DNA of 13,637 nt from DASUGM01 sp036274055 (GCA_036274055.1 DASUGM010000025.1:1-13637), one strand, 5' to 3'. Shown: positions 1-9,852, counted from the first letter of the stretch. Translations and numbers: made by a program. Notes: generated by a model from the sequence alone, not told the origin.

Positions 1-66
1 GAAGACGGTGAACACCGGCGCCGCGCGCAGGCGCCGCAGCGCCACCTTGACGTCGATCAGATCCAT
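1..66 (-). CDS. ABC transporter permease, ADOP/MacB-like (N-terminal 22 codons only)
   Basis: A leftward reading frame starts with ATG at 66-64 and runs off the left edge. The visible residues begin MDLIDVKVALRRLRAAPVF. This matches the cytoplasmic lead-in of MacB/FtsX-type permeases, where an Arg-rich 'R.LRR.P.FT' stretch comes just before the first membrane helix. A purine-rich Shine-Dalgarno tract (AGGAAGG, about 15 nt upstream on the minus strand, followed by AAAAGG) supports this start. The gene is divergent from the PadR regulator and shares its 51-bp promoter region, so PadR may control it too; this is inferred from position. With only 22 residues visible, the identification rests on the motif and on the neighbouring full-length permease. 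No membrane helix lies within the window. Confidence 0.6.
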   Translation of the reverse strand, partial: MDLIDVKVALRRLRAAPVFTVF

Positions 67-117
67 CGGCGGTTAACCTTTTCCTTCCTGTAACGTCTAG
101 TGATATAACGCGACATT
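67..117. promoter_or_regulatory. divergent promoter region between a permease and padR
   Basis: This 51-bp gap must hold promoters for both flanking genes. A TATAAC hexamer at 104-109 ends 8 nt before the PadR ATG at 118. With normal -10 to start-site spacing, transcription would begin at or next to the ATG, giving a leaderless mRNA; no Shine-Dalgarno sequence precedes the ATG. The same AT-rich core reads TTATAT on the minus strand, giving the leftward permease a leader of about 30 nt that carries its AGGAAGG tract. Overlapping -10 elements would let one bound repressor silence both directions. ATAT (103-106) and ACAT (113-116) are half-site-like but separated by 6 nt rather than the 8 reported for classic PadR operators, so no operator is claimed. 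Confidence 0.5.
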
Positions 118-447
118 ATGTCTGGCCTGCCGCCGGTCACCCACTTGCAGTTCCTGATCCTCGATGCCCTCGACGGCACGGAGCGTGCCGGCCGCGATCT
201 TCGCGCCTTGCTGGCCGCGCACAGTGTGAAGAATAGCGCGCCGGCTTTCTATCAAATGATGGGGCGGCTCGAGGATGCCGGCCTGGTCGACGGGCGCTAC
301 GACCAGCGCGTCGTCGCCGGCCAGCATCTGAAAGAGCGCAGCTATCGGATCACCCGGGCGGGGATTCGGGCGGCGGCGGAGACGCGCGCGTTCTACGCCA
401 AGCCGCTGGCGTCGGCACGGTTGGCCGCGAAGGGCAGCCGTGGGTGA
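118..447 (+). CDS. PadR-family winged-helix transcriptional regulator
   Basis: This is a 109-residue DNA-binding regulator of the short PadR type. The N-terminal winged helix covers roughly residues 6-80. It opens with THLQFLILDAL, has the AFYQMMGRLEDAGLV recognition-helix segment (family form '..lYr.l.rLe..Glv'), and a wing ending in RSYRITRAG, the usual 'r.Y.lT..G' signature. The C-terminal helix is short, as in PadR subfamily 2. Such regulators sit directly upstream of ADOP permeases in acidobacteria and are presumed to repress them; the ligand is unknown. The stop codon overlaps the GTG start of the permease by 8 nt, so the two are almost certainly co-transcribed and translationally coupled. 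The start at 118 is the only ATG that places the motif correctly at the N-terminus. Confidence 0.9.
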   Translation: MSGLPPVTHLQFLILDALDGTERAGRDLRALLAAHSVKNSAPAFYQMMGRLEDAGLVDGRYDQRVVAGQHLKERSYRITRAGIRAAAETRAFYAKPLASARLAAKGSRG

Positions 448-3133
448 GCGCTGGCTGCGGTGGTGCCGATCGATCGCGCCCGCCGCGATGCGCGAGCGGG
501 TCTTCGATCCGGCGGTCGCCGACCTGCGCATCGACTGGGCACCCAGGCTTGGCGCCGGCGGCCACGCCCTGGCGCGCGCCGTCGCCCGGACGCGAATTGC
601 CGGCGCGGTCCTTCGCGCCGCGCTCGACTGCCGGCGTCTGGCGGCGCGCGACGCGCTGTCCGCCCGTGCCCATCTCACTTTCCGGGAGCGATTCCTCATG
701 AGCTGGATCCGCGATCTGCATCACGCGTTCCGTCGATTCCGCCGACAGCCGCTGCCCGCGGCGATCGCCGTGCTGACGCTGGGCCTCGGCATCGGCGCCA
801 ACCTCGCGATTTTCAGCCAGGCGAACACGTTCCTCCTGGCCGATATCGACGCGCCCGACGCCAGCCGACTGGTGCGCGTGTTCGGCATTACAGACGAACG
901 CCAGGTCGACACGGTTTCGATTCCGGATTTCCGCGCCGCCCGCGATCGCGCCGCCGCCACGCTCGATCTTGCCGCGCACGCGCAGGTCTCCGCCGCGATC
1001 GGACCCCCCGAGGCGGTCGAAGCGCGCGACGTCGAGCTGGTCACCGGCGCCTACTTCCGCGCGCTTCAGTTGCCCGCCACCGCCGGCCGTCTCCTCGACG
1101 AGCGCGACGACGTCAACGAGGGCGGGCATCCGGTCGCGGTGCTGTCCGAGCCGTTCTGGCGAACGCGCTACGGCGGTGATCCGCGGGTCGTCGGCCAGAC
1201 CGTTCTCATCAACGCGACGCCGTTCGAAATCGTCGGCATCGGTCCGACGCGCTACCGCGGCACGTTCAACGCGCACAACGTCGATCTGTGGACGCCGCTG
1301 TCGATGCACGGCATCGTCAGGCCGCGCGGAATGTCGTACGAGCGGCGCGGCTGGGGATGGGCGTCGATGCTCGGCCGCCTGAAACCTGGCGCGACGATCG
1401 CGGCGGCGCAGGGTGAGCTGACCCAGGCGGCCGCCGACATCAACCAGCGATTCCCGAACGCCGGCATCAAGTTCGGCGTCAGCCATGCCGCCGCCGTCTC
1501 CGACGCCGATCGCCGGCGGATGGCGCCCGCGATCGGCGGCGCGTTCGCGTTCACGGCGCTGCTGTTCATCGTCACGTGCGCAAATCTTGCCGGGATCATG
1601 CAGTCGCAGCTGCTGACGCGGCGCCGCGAACTGGCGATCCGGCAGTCGCTCGGCGCCGGCCGCCGTCGATTGTTCGGTGAATGGCTTGCCGAGAGCGCCG
1701 CGCTGTCGCTGCTGGGCGGAGCGTGCGGTCTGCTGATTGCGGCGGTCACGGCAAAACTCATCGGCAACATTCAGCTGCCGGTGCAACTGGTCGGCGATCT
1801 GCGCTTCGACGCGCGGATCGACGCGCGGGTCGTCGGCTACGCGGTGCTGCTGTCGGCGCTGGCGACGTTCCTTTTTGGCCTGGCGCCAGCGTGGCGCGCC
1901 GGCCGTCAACCGGTCGCGCCGGTGCTCAAAGACGACGGCGGAGCGGTGACTGGCGGGCGGGCCGCGGTCCGATTTCGCCGCCTGGCCGTGTTCGTCCAGG
2001 TGGCGGTGTCGGTCGTCCTGCTGCTGCTGGCGGGTGTGATCGCGCGCGGGCTGTCGGCGCGTCTCTCGGCCGATCCCGGGTTCCCGACGCAGACGCTGGG
2101 CCTGCTGTCGATCAACCCCCGGCAAATGCGCGTCGCGCCGGGCGACTATCGCGTGGTCGCGGATCGCGTGCTCGAGATCGTCCGCGCCGATCCGGCGGTT
2201 ACCGCGGTCGATCTCGGGACCAACGTCCCGCTCGGCTTCGGCGAGGATCGGATTCAGTTCAACATCCCGGGCTACACCGGCGGGCGCAATGGCTCGTCGC
2301 GTGTCTCGATCGACTTCAACGTCGTCGGCCGCGACTATTTTCGTGCGGTGGGGATCGCGTTCGTCGCCGGCGGCACGTGGGATTCACTGCCCGCGAATCC
2401 AAAGGCGCCGCCGCTCGTGATCAACGAGACGATGGCGCGGCGGATGTTTCCAGGCAAGAGCGTCGTCGGTCTGCCGCTGGAAGTCACCGGCCAGGGGGTC
2501 GGGACGATCGTCGGCGTAGTGCGGGACATCAAGTACTACGACCTGGCGGCGCCGCCGATTCCTTACGTCTACTTTCCTGCGGAAGCGCAGATGCCGGGCG
2601 AGTACACGCTGCACATCCGCACCGCCGGCGATCCGGGTCCGGTGCTGCCGCGGCTGGCGAAGGCCATCGCCGGGATCGATCATCGGCTGGCGCCGTTCGA
2701 CGTGATGACGTTCGAAGATCTCCGTCGCGTGCCGCTGTTTCCGGCGCGCGCGCTGATGGTCTCGGCGATGGCGTTCGGGATGATCGCGCTGGCGCTGACC
2801 GCGGTCGGTCTCTACGGCGTCGTCGCGACCTCGGTCGGCCAGCGGACGCGCGAGATCGGCGTGCGCATGGCGCTGGGCGCGCGGCCCGGCGCCGTGCTCG
2901 GCGGTGTGCTGCGGGAGTCGATTGCGATCGTGGCGATCGGCGCGGTGGCCGGCCTGGTGCTGGGCTACTTCGCGATCAACGCGCTGCGCTCGTCGGTCTC
3001 GGACGTTGGGGCCCTGGATGCGCTGACGGCTGGCTCGGTCGCCGCTCTGCTCGTCGGCTGCGCCGTGATCGCGGCGTGGATTCCGGCGCGCCGGGCAGCC
3101 GCCATTGATCCGGTGCGCGCGCTACGAATGTAG
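440..3133 (+). CDS. ADOP-type ABC permease (MacB/FtsX fold, no ATPase domain)
   Basis: This is an 897-residue inner-membrane protein made of two MacB-like halves. Residues 1-86 form a short soluble prefix (RWCRSIAPAAMRERVFDP). The first membrane helix is at about 104-130 (AVLTLGLGIGANLAIFS), followed by a large extracytoplasmic domain to about 360. The first FtsX bundle lies at about 365-395, 417-440 and 464-485, with the coupling motif RRRELAIRQSLGAGR. The second half repeats the plan: helix at about 515-537, extracytoplasmic domain, FtsX bundle at about 771-800, 828-848 and 867-882 with TREIGVRMALGAR, ending DPVRALRM. There are no Walker motifs, so any ATPase must be supplied elsewhere or be absent; the substrate is unknown. 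The chosen GTG start at 440 overlaps the PadR stop and follows AAGGGCAG. An in-frame ATG at 698 would remove the prefix and is a plausible secondary start. Confidence 0.9.
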   Translation: MGERWLRWCRSIAPAAMRERVFDPAVADLRIDWAPRLGAGGHALARAVARTRIAGAVLRAALDCRRLAARDALSARAHLTFRERFLMSWIRDLHHAFRRFRRQPLPAAIAVLTLGLGIGANLAIFSQANTFLLADIDAPDASRLVRVFGITDERQVDTVSIPDFRAARDRAAATLDLAAHAQVSAAIGPPEAVEARDVELVTGAYFRALQLPATAGRLLDERDDVNEGGHPVAVLSEPFWRTRYGGDPRVVGQTVLINATPFEIVGIGPTRYRGTFNAHNVDLWTPLSMHGIVRPRGMSYERRGWGWASMLGRLKPGATIAAAQGELTQAAADINQRFPNAGIKFGVSHAAAVSDADRRRMAPAIGGAFAFTALLFIVTCANLAGIMQSQLLTRRRELAIRQSLGAGRRRLFGEWLAESAALSLLGGACGLLIAAVTAKLIGNIQLPVQLVGDLRFDARIDARVVGYAVLLSALATFLFGLAPAWRAGRQPVAPVLKDDGGAVTGGRAAVRFRRLAVFVQVAVSVVLLLLAGVIARGLSARLSADPGFPTQTLGLLSINPRQMRVAPGDYRVVADRVLEIVRADPAVTAVDLGTNVPLGFGEDRIQFNIPGYTGGRNGSSRVSIDFNVVGRDYFRAVGIAFVAGGTWDSLPANPKAPPLVINETMARRMFPGKSVVGLPLEVTGQGVGTIVGVVRDIKYYDLAAPPIPYVYFPAEAQMPGEYTLHIRTAGDPGPVLPRLAKAIAGIDHRLAPFDVMTFEDLRRVPLFPARALMVSAMAFGMIALALTAVGLYGVVATSVGQRTREIGVRMALGARPGAVLGGVLRESIAIVAIGAVAGLVLGYFAINALRSSVSDVGALDALTAGSVAALLVGCAVIAAWIPARRAAAIDPVRALRM

Positions 3134-3152
3134 AAGCGCGGTTGCGTCCCTT

Positions 3153-3329
3153 GCGCCGGTGCGCCGGTGCGCCGGTGCGCCGGTGCGTGTGCACGGTGCG
3201 CTTCTCTCCGACGCATTCAGCGAGAGTGCAGATTCGGGCTCCAGGCTGAGGGTGTGTCGGAACTGCGCGAAGAGAGACGCACCATGCACACGCACCGGCG
3301 CATTTGGCGCATCGGCGCATCGGCGCATG
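3153..3329. repeat. 177-bp palindromic octamer array filling a convergent junction
   Basis: The 203-bp gap between the permease stop and the VWA stop is almost entirely one structure. Four exact GCGCCGGT units run tandemly at 3153-3184. On the other side, GGCGCA-based octamers run at 3297-3329. Inside these, the 33-nt arm 3176-3208 is the reverse complement of 3272-3302, with one mismatch and a 2-nt bulge. Further in, 3207-3220 pairs partly with 3246-3261. As RNA, either convergent transcript would fold into a long hairpin, so it may act as a bidirectional terminator or 3' barrier. It resembles REP/MITE-type intergenic elements, but no transposase, target-site duplication or spacer array is seen. 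Short Arg-rich reading frames inside it are by-products of the repeat. Confidence 0.85.
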
Positions 3330-3336
3330 GGACGGG

Positions 3337-4215
3337 CTATTTGCGAACTGAGTAGCCTTTGCGCGCCCGGATGTCGTACGGGCCGCCCTTCACCGCGACG
3401 GTCACTTCGTGCCAGCCAGGTGTGAGCGTGCCTTCGGGCTGGTAACGCAGGACGTAGCTGGTCCGGAACTCCTCCAGCGCCTGGGCGAACGCGTCGTTGA
3501 TCGGCGCGCCGGGATCGATCGAGAACACCTGGCCGCCGGTGCGCACGGTGACGTCGTTGAGCGTCGTCATTGCCGGCGTCGAGCTGGGTTTCGCGTTCCT
3601 CCCGCCGACCACCGGGATGATCACGTGGACGACGGCGTCCGCATATTCGGCGATTTCCTTGACCGACGCTTCCGGCAGGATGCTGATGGTGTCGTCGCCA
3701 TCCGTGCTGGCGACGATCAACTGGCGCCGGCCGGGTTCACCGGCGCGCATCATCGCCGCGGCCAGGCCGTCGTAAAGTGACGTGCCCCCGAACGCGGTGA
3801 GTTGTTCGATCGGTGGGCGCGTTCCGCCCGCCTGATAGCCGAAGACCTGACGGAGTTCGTACTGCATCGCGATCAGCCTGACGCGATCGACCGGCCGCAG
3901 CAGCTTCGCCGTTTCGATGACACTGGATTTCAGGCGTTCGAGCCGGGCGCCGCTGACACTGCCGCTGACATCCAACAGCAGCGTGACGTCGATCGGCAGC
4001 GACTCGACCGAGACCGACGAGACCTTCTGCGCGATGCCGTTGTCGGTGATCGTGAAATCCTGCGCCGTCAGCCCGGTGACGGCTTTGCCGGCGCTGCGGA
4101 CCGACACGGTGACGGGGACGCCGGCCGCTTCCGAGCGATAGACCGGTTGTTGCGCGCCGATGGCCGCGGCGCCGGCGAGCACGAGCGCGGCGATCGTCGA
4201 GGCGGCGCGTCTCAT
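3337..4215 (-). CDS. exported VWFA-related acidobacterial domain protein
   Basis: This is a 292-residue secreted or periplasmic protein with a von Willebrand factor A domain. Residues 1-21 form a signal peptide (MRRAAS, a hydrophobic Ala/Leu core, then AIGAQ). Residues 24-70 are a small beta domain with TGLTAQDFTITDNG, the usual lead-in of the 'VWFA-related acidobacterial domain' family. The VWA domain follows with an intact metal-ion-dependent adhesion site: D82, S84 and S86 in DVSGS, T145 in GGTSLYDG and D172 in STDGDD. The C-terminal beta module has TSYVLRYQPEG, GWHEVTV and RARKGYS, also typical of the family. It presumably binds a protein partner through a metal ion; the partner is unknown. 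Its ATG overlaps the stop of the upstream TPR gene as ATGA, so the two are translated together and may act together. Confidence 0.9.
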   Translation of the reverse strand: MRRAASTIAALVLAGAAAIGAQQPVYRSEAAGVPVTVSVRSAGKAVTGLTAQDFTITDNGIAQKVSSVSVESLPIDVTLLLDVSGSVSGARLERLKSSVIETAKLLRPVDRVRLIAMQYELRQVFGYQAGGTRPPIEQLTAFGGTSLYDGLAAAMMRAGEPGRRQLIVASTDGDDTISILPEASVKEIAEYADAVVHVIIPVVGGRNAKPSSTPAMTTLNDVTVRTGGQVFSIDPGAPINDAFAQALEEFRTSYVLRYQPEGTLTPGWHEVTVAVKGGPYDIRARKGYSVRK

Positions 4216-5207
4216 TTGAGCGCCTGCCGCAGACTGGCCATGCGTGCGTCGACGAGCCGGAAGTCACCCGGCGGATAGACCCACCATGGATCGTTGACCT
4301 GCCGCTCGCGCGACAGCAGGTCGTTGACGATCGTGCTGGCGCGATCGCGGTCGGACGTGCGAAACAGCACCGACGCCAGCGCAATCGAGGCCGATTGGGT
4401 GTCCGGGCGGACAGCGAGCGCGCTCTCGAACGCGGCGCGCGCCTGGTCGAGCCGGTTCTGGCGCTCGAATGCCATGCCGCGGAAGAGCCGCGCCAGATAC
4501 ACGAGATCGCGGTCGGCCAGCGACGCCTCCGCGGTGTTGAACGCGGCAAGCGCGGCGTCCGTGCGATCGCGGCTGAGCTCGACGTGGCCGAGACGCAGCA
4601 GCGCCTCACCCCGCGTCGACTCGACGGCGGCCGCTTCCGTGAATCGCTTGGCGGCTTCGTCGAGCCGCTTCGCGAGATCACCCGGGACCGTGCCCTTGCC
4701 GAACGCGAATCGGGACGCCCGCAGCTCCTCCGCGATCCCGCGTTCGAGCTTCAAGCGCGGCTCGCTCGGAAACTGCAGCCGCATGTGCGCCACGTGCGCC
4801 TCGATCGCATTGGGATCGGCCGTGCCGGACAACAGCGCGAACGCGGCGAGGTGCCACTGCTCCTCGAACGGGCCGGGCTGCTGGATACGACGGATCTGGC
4901 GGCAGGCCCATTCGATCAGCTTCGCCGCCGACTGGCTTTGCTCGAACTTCGCGAACACGGCTTCGGTCGCAAACGCCGCCGCGTATCGCCGCGCCTGATC
5001 CGCCGGCAGCGCAAGGGTCGCCGGGATGTTCTCGGACAGCCGATCAAGATCCACTTCGAGGACCTTGAGGCTGTCGATCTTCTCCATCCGTGCGATGACG
5101 GCGCCGCGCGAATCGCCAGCGAATTCCTTCAGCCATTCGGCGACCCAGGGACGTTCAGGGGCCTGCGTGGCCACGAACGAGAGGAGCGCCACAGCAACCC
5201 AGCGCAT
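4212..5207 (-). CDS. exported TPR-repeat protein, partner of the VWA gene
   Basis: This 331-residue protein has a short signal-like N-terminus (MRWVAVALLSFVATQA). A helical region of no recognised family covers roughly residues 20-180. Tetratricopeptide-type helical hairpins follow at about 195-295 (GEALLRLGHVELSRDR; ARLFRGMAFERQNRLDQA; FESALAVRP). The C-terminus carries DPWWVYPPGDFR, a Trp/Tyr/Pro motif that I recall at the ends of TPR proteins encoded beside VWA genes in acidobacteria. TPR repeats are scaffolds, so a role in holding or presenting the VWA partner is inferred. The ATG at 5207-5205 was chosen because it places the signal sequence at the N-terminus. The open frame continues upstream, but that extension overlaps the divergent protease promoter and coding region. 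A TAGAAT hexamer ends 8 nt before the ATG. Confidence 0.8.
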   Translation of the reverse strand: MRWVAVALLSFVATQAPERPWVAEWLKEFAGDSRGAVIARMEKIDSLKVLEVDLDRLSENIPATLALPADQARRYAAAFATEAVFAKFEQSQSAAKLIEWACRQIRRIQQPGPFEEQWHLAAFALLSGTADPNAIEAHVAHMRLQFPSEPRLKLERGIAEELRASRFAFGKGTVPGDLAKRLDEAAKRFTEAAAVESTRGEALLRLGHVELSRDRTDAALAAFNTAEASLADRDLVYLARLFRGMAFERQNRLDQARAAFESALAVRPDTQSASIALASVLFRTSDRDRASTIVNDLLSRERQVNDPWWVYPPGDFRLVDARMASLRQALK

Positions 5208-5244
5208 ACCAATCCATTCTAGGTCCGGTGCTATTGTTCGGCGC
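5208..5244. promoter_or_regulatory. 37-bp divergent promoter (TPR-VWA operon / tricorn-like protease)
   Basis: Only 37 bp separate the two start codons, too little for two conventional promoters with leaders. Rightward, TATTGT at 5232-5237 ends 7 nt before the protease ATG. Leftward, TAGAAT (minus strand, 5221-5216) ends 8 nt before the TPR ATG. Neither gene has a convincing Shine-Dalgarno sequence. The geometry fits two leaderless transcripts with their -35 regions lying under each other's -10 or inside the opposite gene. Expression of the two units is therefore likely linked. The hexamers are only modest matches, so this is a positional inference. Confidence 0.45.
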
Positions 5245-8532
<3,288 letters not shown>

Positions 8533-8541
8533 CAAGCACCA

Positions 8542-8640
8542 GCCAAGAGCGGATTTACAGGGAGAAGACCGAGAAAATTGAAACTCTGCCGAGTTTTCCT
8601 CCCGCTCTTCTCGTGCTTCTCCCTGTGAATCGCTCTTGGC
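8542..8640. terminator. 99-bp imperfect palindrome at the protease/WYL convergent junction
   Basis: The 34-nt arm 8542-8575 is nearly the reverse complement of the 33-nt arm 8608-8640. The arms differ by a one-base bulge and a few substitutions, and both ends read GCCAAGAGCG from outside in. The 32-nt interior contains a smaller hairpin, AAACTC-TGCC-GAGTTT at 8581-8596, followed by TTCC. The whole 121-bp gap between the two stop codons is essentially this structure. It would form a stable hairpin in either transcript and probably ends both, although the strong T-tract of a textbook intrinsic terminator is missing. Its sequence is unrelated to the other junction palindromes in the window. Confidence 0.75.
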
Positions 8641-8653
8641 AAGCGCACTTCAC

Positions 8654-9637
8654 TCAGGTCTTGTAGACCAGCAGCATTTTTCTCATCTCGTCCGCCAGCG
8701 TGACGGCAAGCGCCCGTGGCGCGATCACCTTGACGTTGGCCCCGAATCCCAGGATCCAGCTCCGCAGCGCCCAGTCGATTGAGACGTCCAGCGTCATTCG
8801 CAGGCGGCCATCGGGCAGCTCCTCGGTTTTCTGCGAGTCGTGCCAGACGCGGCCGCGGACGAACGGGGCGACCTCGGCGTCGAACACGACCTCGACGCGC
8901 TCGGGCTCGCCCCAGAAGACGCCCAGCGACGATCCGAACAGCGCGTCGGGCAGCTCGCGGGTCTTCTTGAACGTCTCTTCGGTGACCGACAGCCGTTCGA
9001 GGCGATCGGCGGCGAAGGTGCGGAATTCGTCGTAGGCCGGGACCCAGCCGATCAGGTAGACACCGCCCTGCGCCAGCGCGAGCCGGTACGGCTGCACCAC
9101 GTAGACCTTGGCGCGATTGCTTCGCGCCGAGAAATAGCGCATTTCGACGACCCGCCGATCGCGGGCGGCGTCGAACAGCCGCCGGGTAATGTCGACGAGC
9201 CGCGCCGACGACAGCGCAGCGCGCGGACCGGCCTTGGTCGAGATCACTTGCGGCAGCGTCGAAAGGAACTCGCGCATGCGCGGGTTGAGCGCGTTGTCGA
9301 TCTTCGCGAACGCGCCGCGCAGCTCGTCGGCCAGCGGCCACCCCGACAGGCTCTCGACCACGGAGCGGCTGAGATAGAGCGCGGCGACGTCGGCGACGGA
9401 CAGTCCCTCCTGCACGGCGCGAAACGGCATCGCGTCGAGCCGCCACTTCTTGGTCTCGTTTTCTTCGCCCTCGTCGTAAACCGCGAAACCGGCTTCCTGC
9501 AGCGCTTGAAGATCGCGGCGGATGGTTCGGGTCGAAACTTTGACCTGTTTGGCGAGCTCGTGAATCGTGACGCCGACGCGCCGCGCCTCGATCTCGCGCA
9601 GCACCTGCCATTGCCGGATGACTTCCGCGTTTCTCAT
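8654..9637 (-). CDS. WYL-domain transcriptional regulator (YafY/DeoR-like HTH)
   Basis: This is a 327-residue cytoplasmic regulator. Residues about 1-65 form an HTH of the HTH_11 type, with IHELAKQVKVSTRTIRRDLQ as recognition unit and the wing ending ENETKKWRL. A helical linker covers 70-140. The WYL domain lies at about 145-225 (RRVVEMRYFS; YRLALAQGGVYLIGW; AADRLERL), and a WCX-type C-terminal domain at about 230-327. The signature Trp of the WYL triplet is Val here (VYL, 193-195), while the downstream basic positions (R in DEFRTF and in DRLERL) remain. WYL domains sense nucleic-acid or nucleotide ligands in the studied cases; the ligand here is unknown. The ATG at 9637 gives the typical MRNAEVIRQW start with GAGGCGAG upstream; a GTG at 9712 would add 25 atypical residues. 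It faces the small gene at 9853 and may regulate it. Confidence 0.9.
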   Translation of the reverse strand: MRNAEVIRQWQVLREIEARRVGVTIHELAKQVKVSTRTIRRDLQALQEAGFAVYDEGEENETKKWRLDAMPFRAVQEGLSVADVAALYLSRSVVESLSGWPLADELRGAFAKIDNALNPRMREFLSTLPQVISTKAGPRAALSSARLVDITRRLFDAARDRRVVEMRYFSARSNRAKVYVVQPYRLALAQGGVYLIGWVPAYDEFRTFAADRLERLSVTEETFKKTRELPDALFGSSLGVFWGEPERVEVVFDAEVAPFVRGRVWHDSQKTEELPDGRLRMTLDVSIDWALRSWILGFGANVKVIAPRALAVTLADEMRKMLLVYKT

Positions 9638-9795
9638 GATTTCGACTCGCCTCGCCGGAATGGTGGGCCGGGGGGCCGGAAAGATCCCACGGATAGGCCA
9701 GGAACTACCCACGTACCTCGAACGTCACACTCTTTAGGGCTAATGATTGAACCCTTGCCAAGGGCATCGATCTTGCACTGTCTGGCACCGAACTG

Positions 9796-9838
9796 GATGT
9801 GACCAGTCCTGTCACATCGCCCGGCTACCGTGGACTGG
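9796..9838 (+). promoter_or_regulatory. perfect dyad and possible H-type pseudoknot upstream of the 66-aa gene
   Basis: GATGTGAC (9796-9803) and GTCACATC (9811-9818) are perfect 8-bp inverted repeats around a 7-nt loop, CAGTCCT. The loop together with the last stem base (CCAGTCC, 9803-9809) is exactly complementary to GGACTGG at 9832-9838. If transcribed, the loop could pair downstream to make an H-type pseudoknot ending a few bases before the Shine-Dalgarno sequence. Read as DNA, the dyad could instead be an operator. The two readings are not exclusive, and the transcription start is unknown. Confidence 0.5.
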
Positions 9839-9852
9839 TGAGGAGCATCACC
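9837..9852 (+). promoter_or_regulatory. Shine-Dalgarno sequence in a hairpin loop before the 66-aa gene
   Basis: GGTGA (9837-9841) pairs with TCACC (9848-9852) around the loop GGAGCA, immediately before the ATG at 9853. The strong AGGAG ribosome binding sequence (9841-9845, 7 nt spacer) is thus mostly in the loop. The first bases of this hairpin overlap the GGACTGG strand of the possible pseudoknot, so the two structures compete at their edge. The Shine-Dalgarno match itself is strong and fixes the start of the small gene. Confidence 0.6.

Larger units (their letters stand above)
9638..9852. promoter_or_regulatory. 215-bp divergent regulatory region (WYL regulator / small protein)
   Basis: The gap holds no gene I can support. 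It contains a small dyad CCCTT-GCC-AAGGG at 9752-9764 and the larger dyad at 9796-9818, described separately. The hexamer GTCACA occurs at 9724-9729 and 9811-9816, with its complement TGTGAC at 9798-9803. Three copies of one half-site between a regulator and a divergent gene make a reasonable candidate set of operator sites for the WYL regulator; this is inferred from position only. A TTGCAC at 9773-9778 could be a -35 element, but no good -10 lies at the right distance. No confident transcription start can be named in either direction. Confidence 0.45.

Noticed and set aside
103..116. Canonical PadR operator in the divergent promoter
   Set aside because: ATAT and ACAT are spaced by 6 rather than 8 nt and the left half deviates from ATGT; too weak to call.
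350..2125. A 591-codon open frame antisense to the permease
   Set aside because: Composition is Arg/Gln/Asp-rich with no recognisable fold, and it opposes a well-supported ADOP permease and PadR end.
3153..3329. CRISPR array
   Set aside because: The units are 8 bp, directly abutting, with no unique spacers and mirrored orientation on the two sides.
3105..3425. Small Cys/Arg-rich frames on both strands across the octamer array
   Set aside because: They are translations of the GCGCCGGT repeat (repeated RRCA/GAP units) with no ribosome binding site; the DNA structure explains them.
5026..5244. N-terminal extension of the protease to an upstream ATG at 5026
   Set aside because: It would bury the signal peptide at residue 74 and overlap the TPR gene on the other strand; the ATG at 5245 is far better.
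9638..9712. GTG start at 9712 for the WYL regulator
   Set aside because: It adds 25 Pro/Arg-rich residues not seen in the family; the ATG at 9637 gives the standard N-terminus.
9783..9799. Sigma-54 promoter (TGGCAC at 9783-9788)
   Set aside because: The -24 block matches, but the -12 block reads TGGA rather than TTGC, losing the conserved GC pair position.
9796..9818. CRP/FNR-type site (TGTGA ... TCACA)
   Set aside because: The half-sites are separated by 9 nt instead of the 6 required for CRP, so the similarity is probably coincidental.
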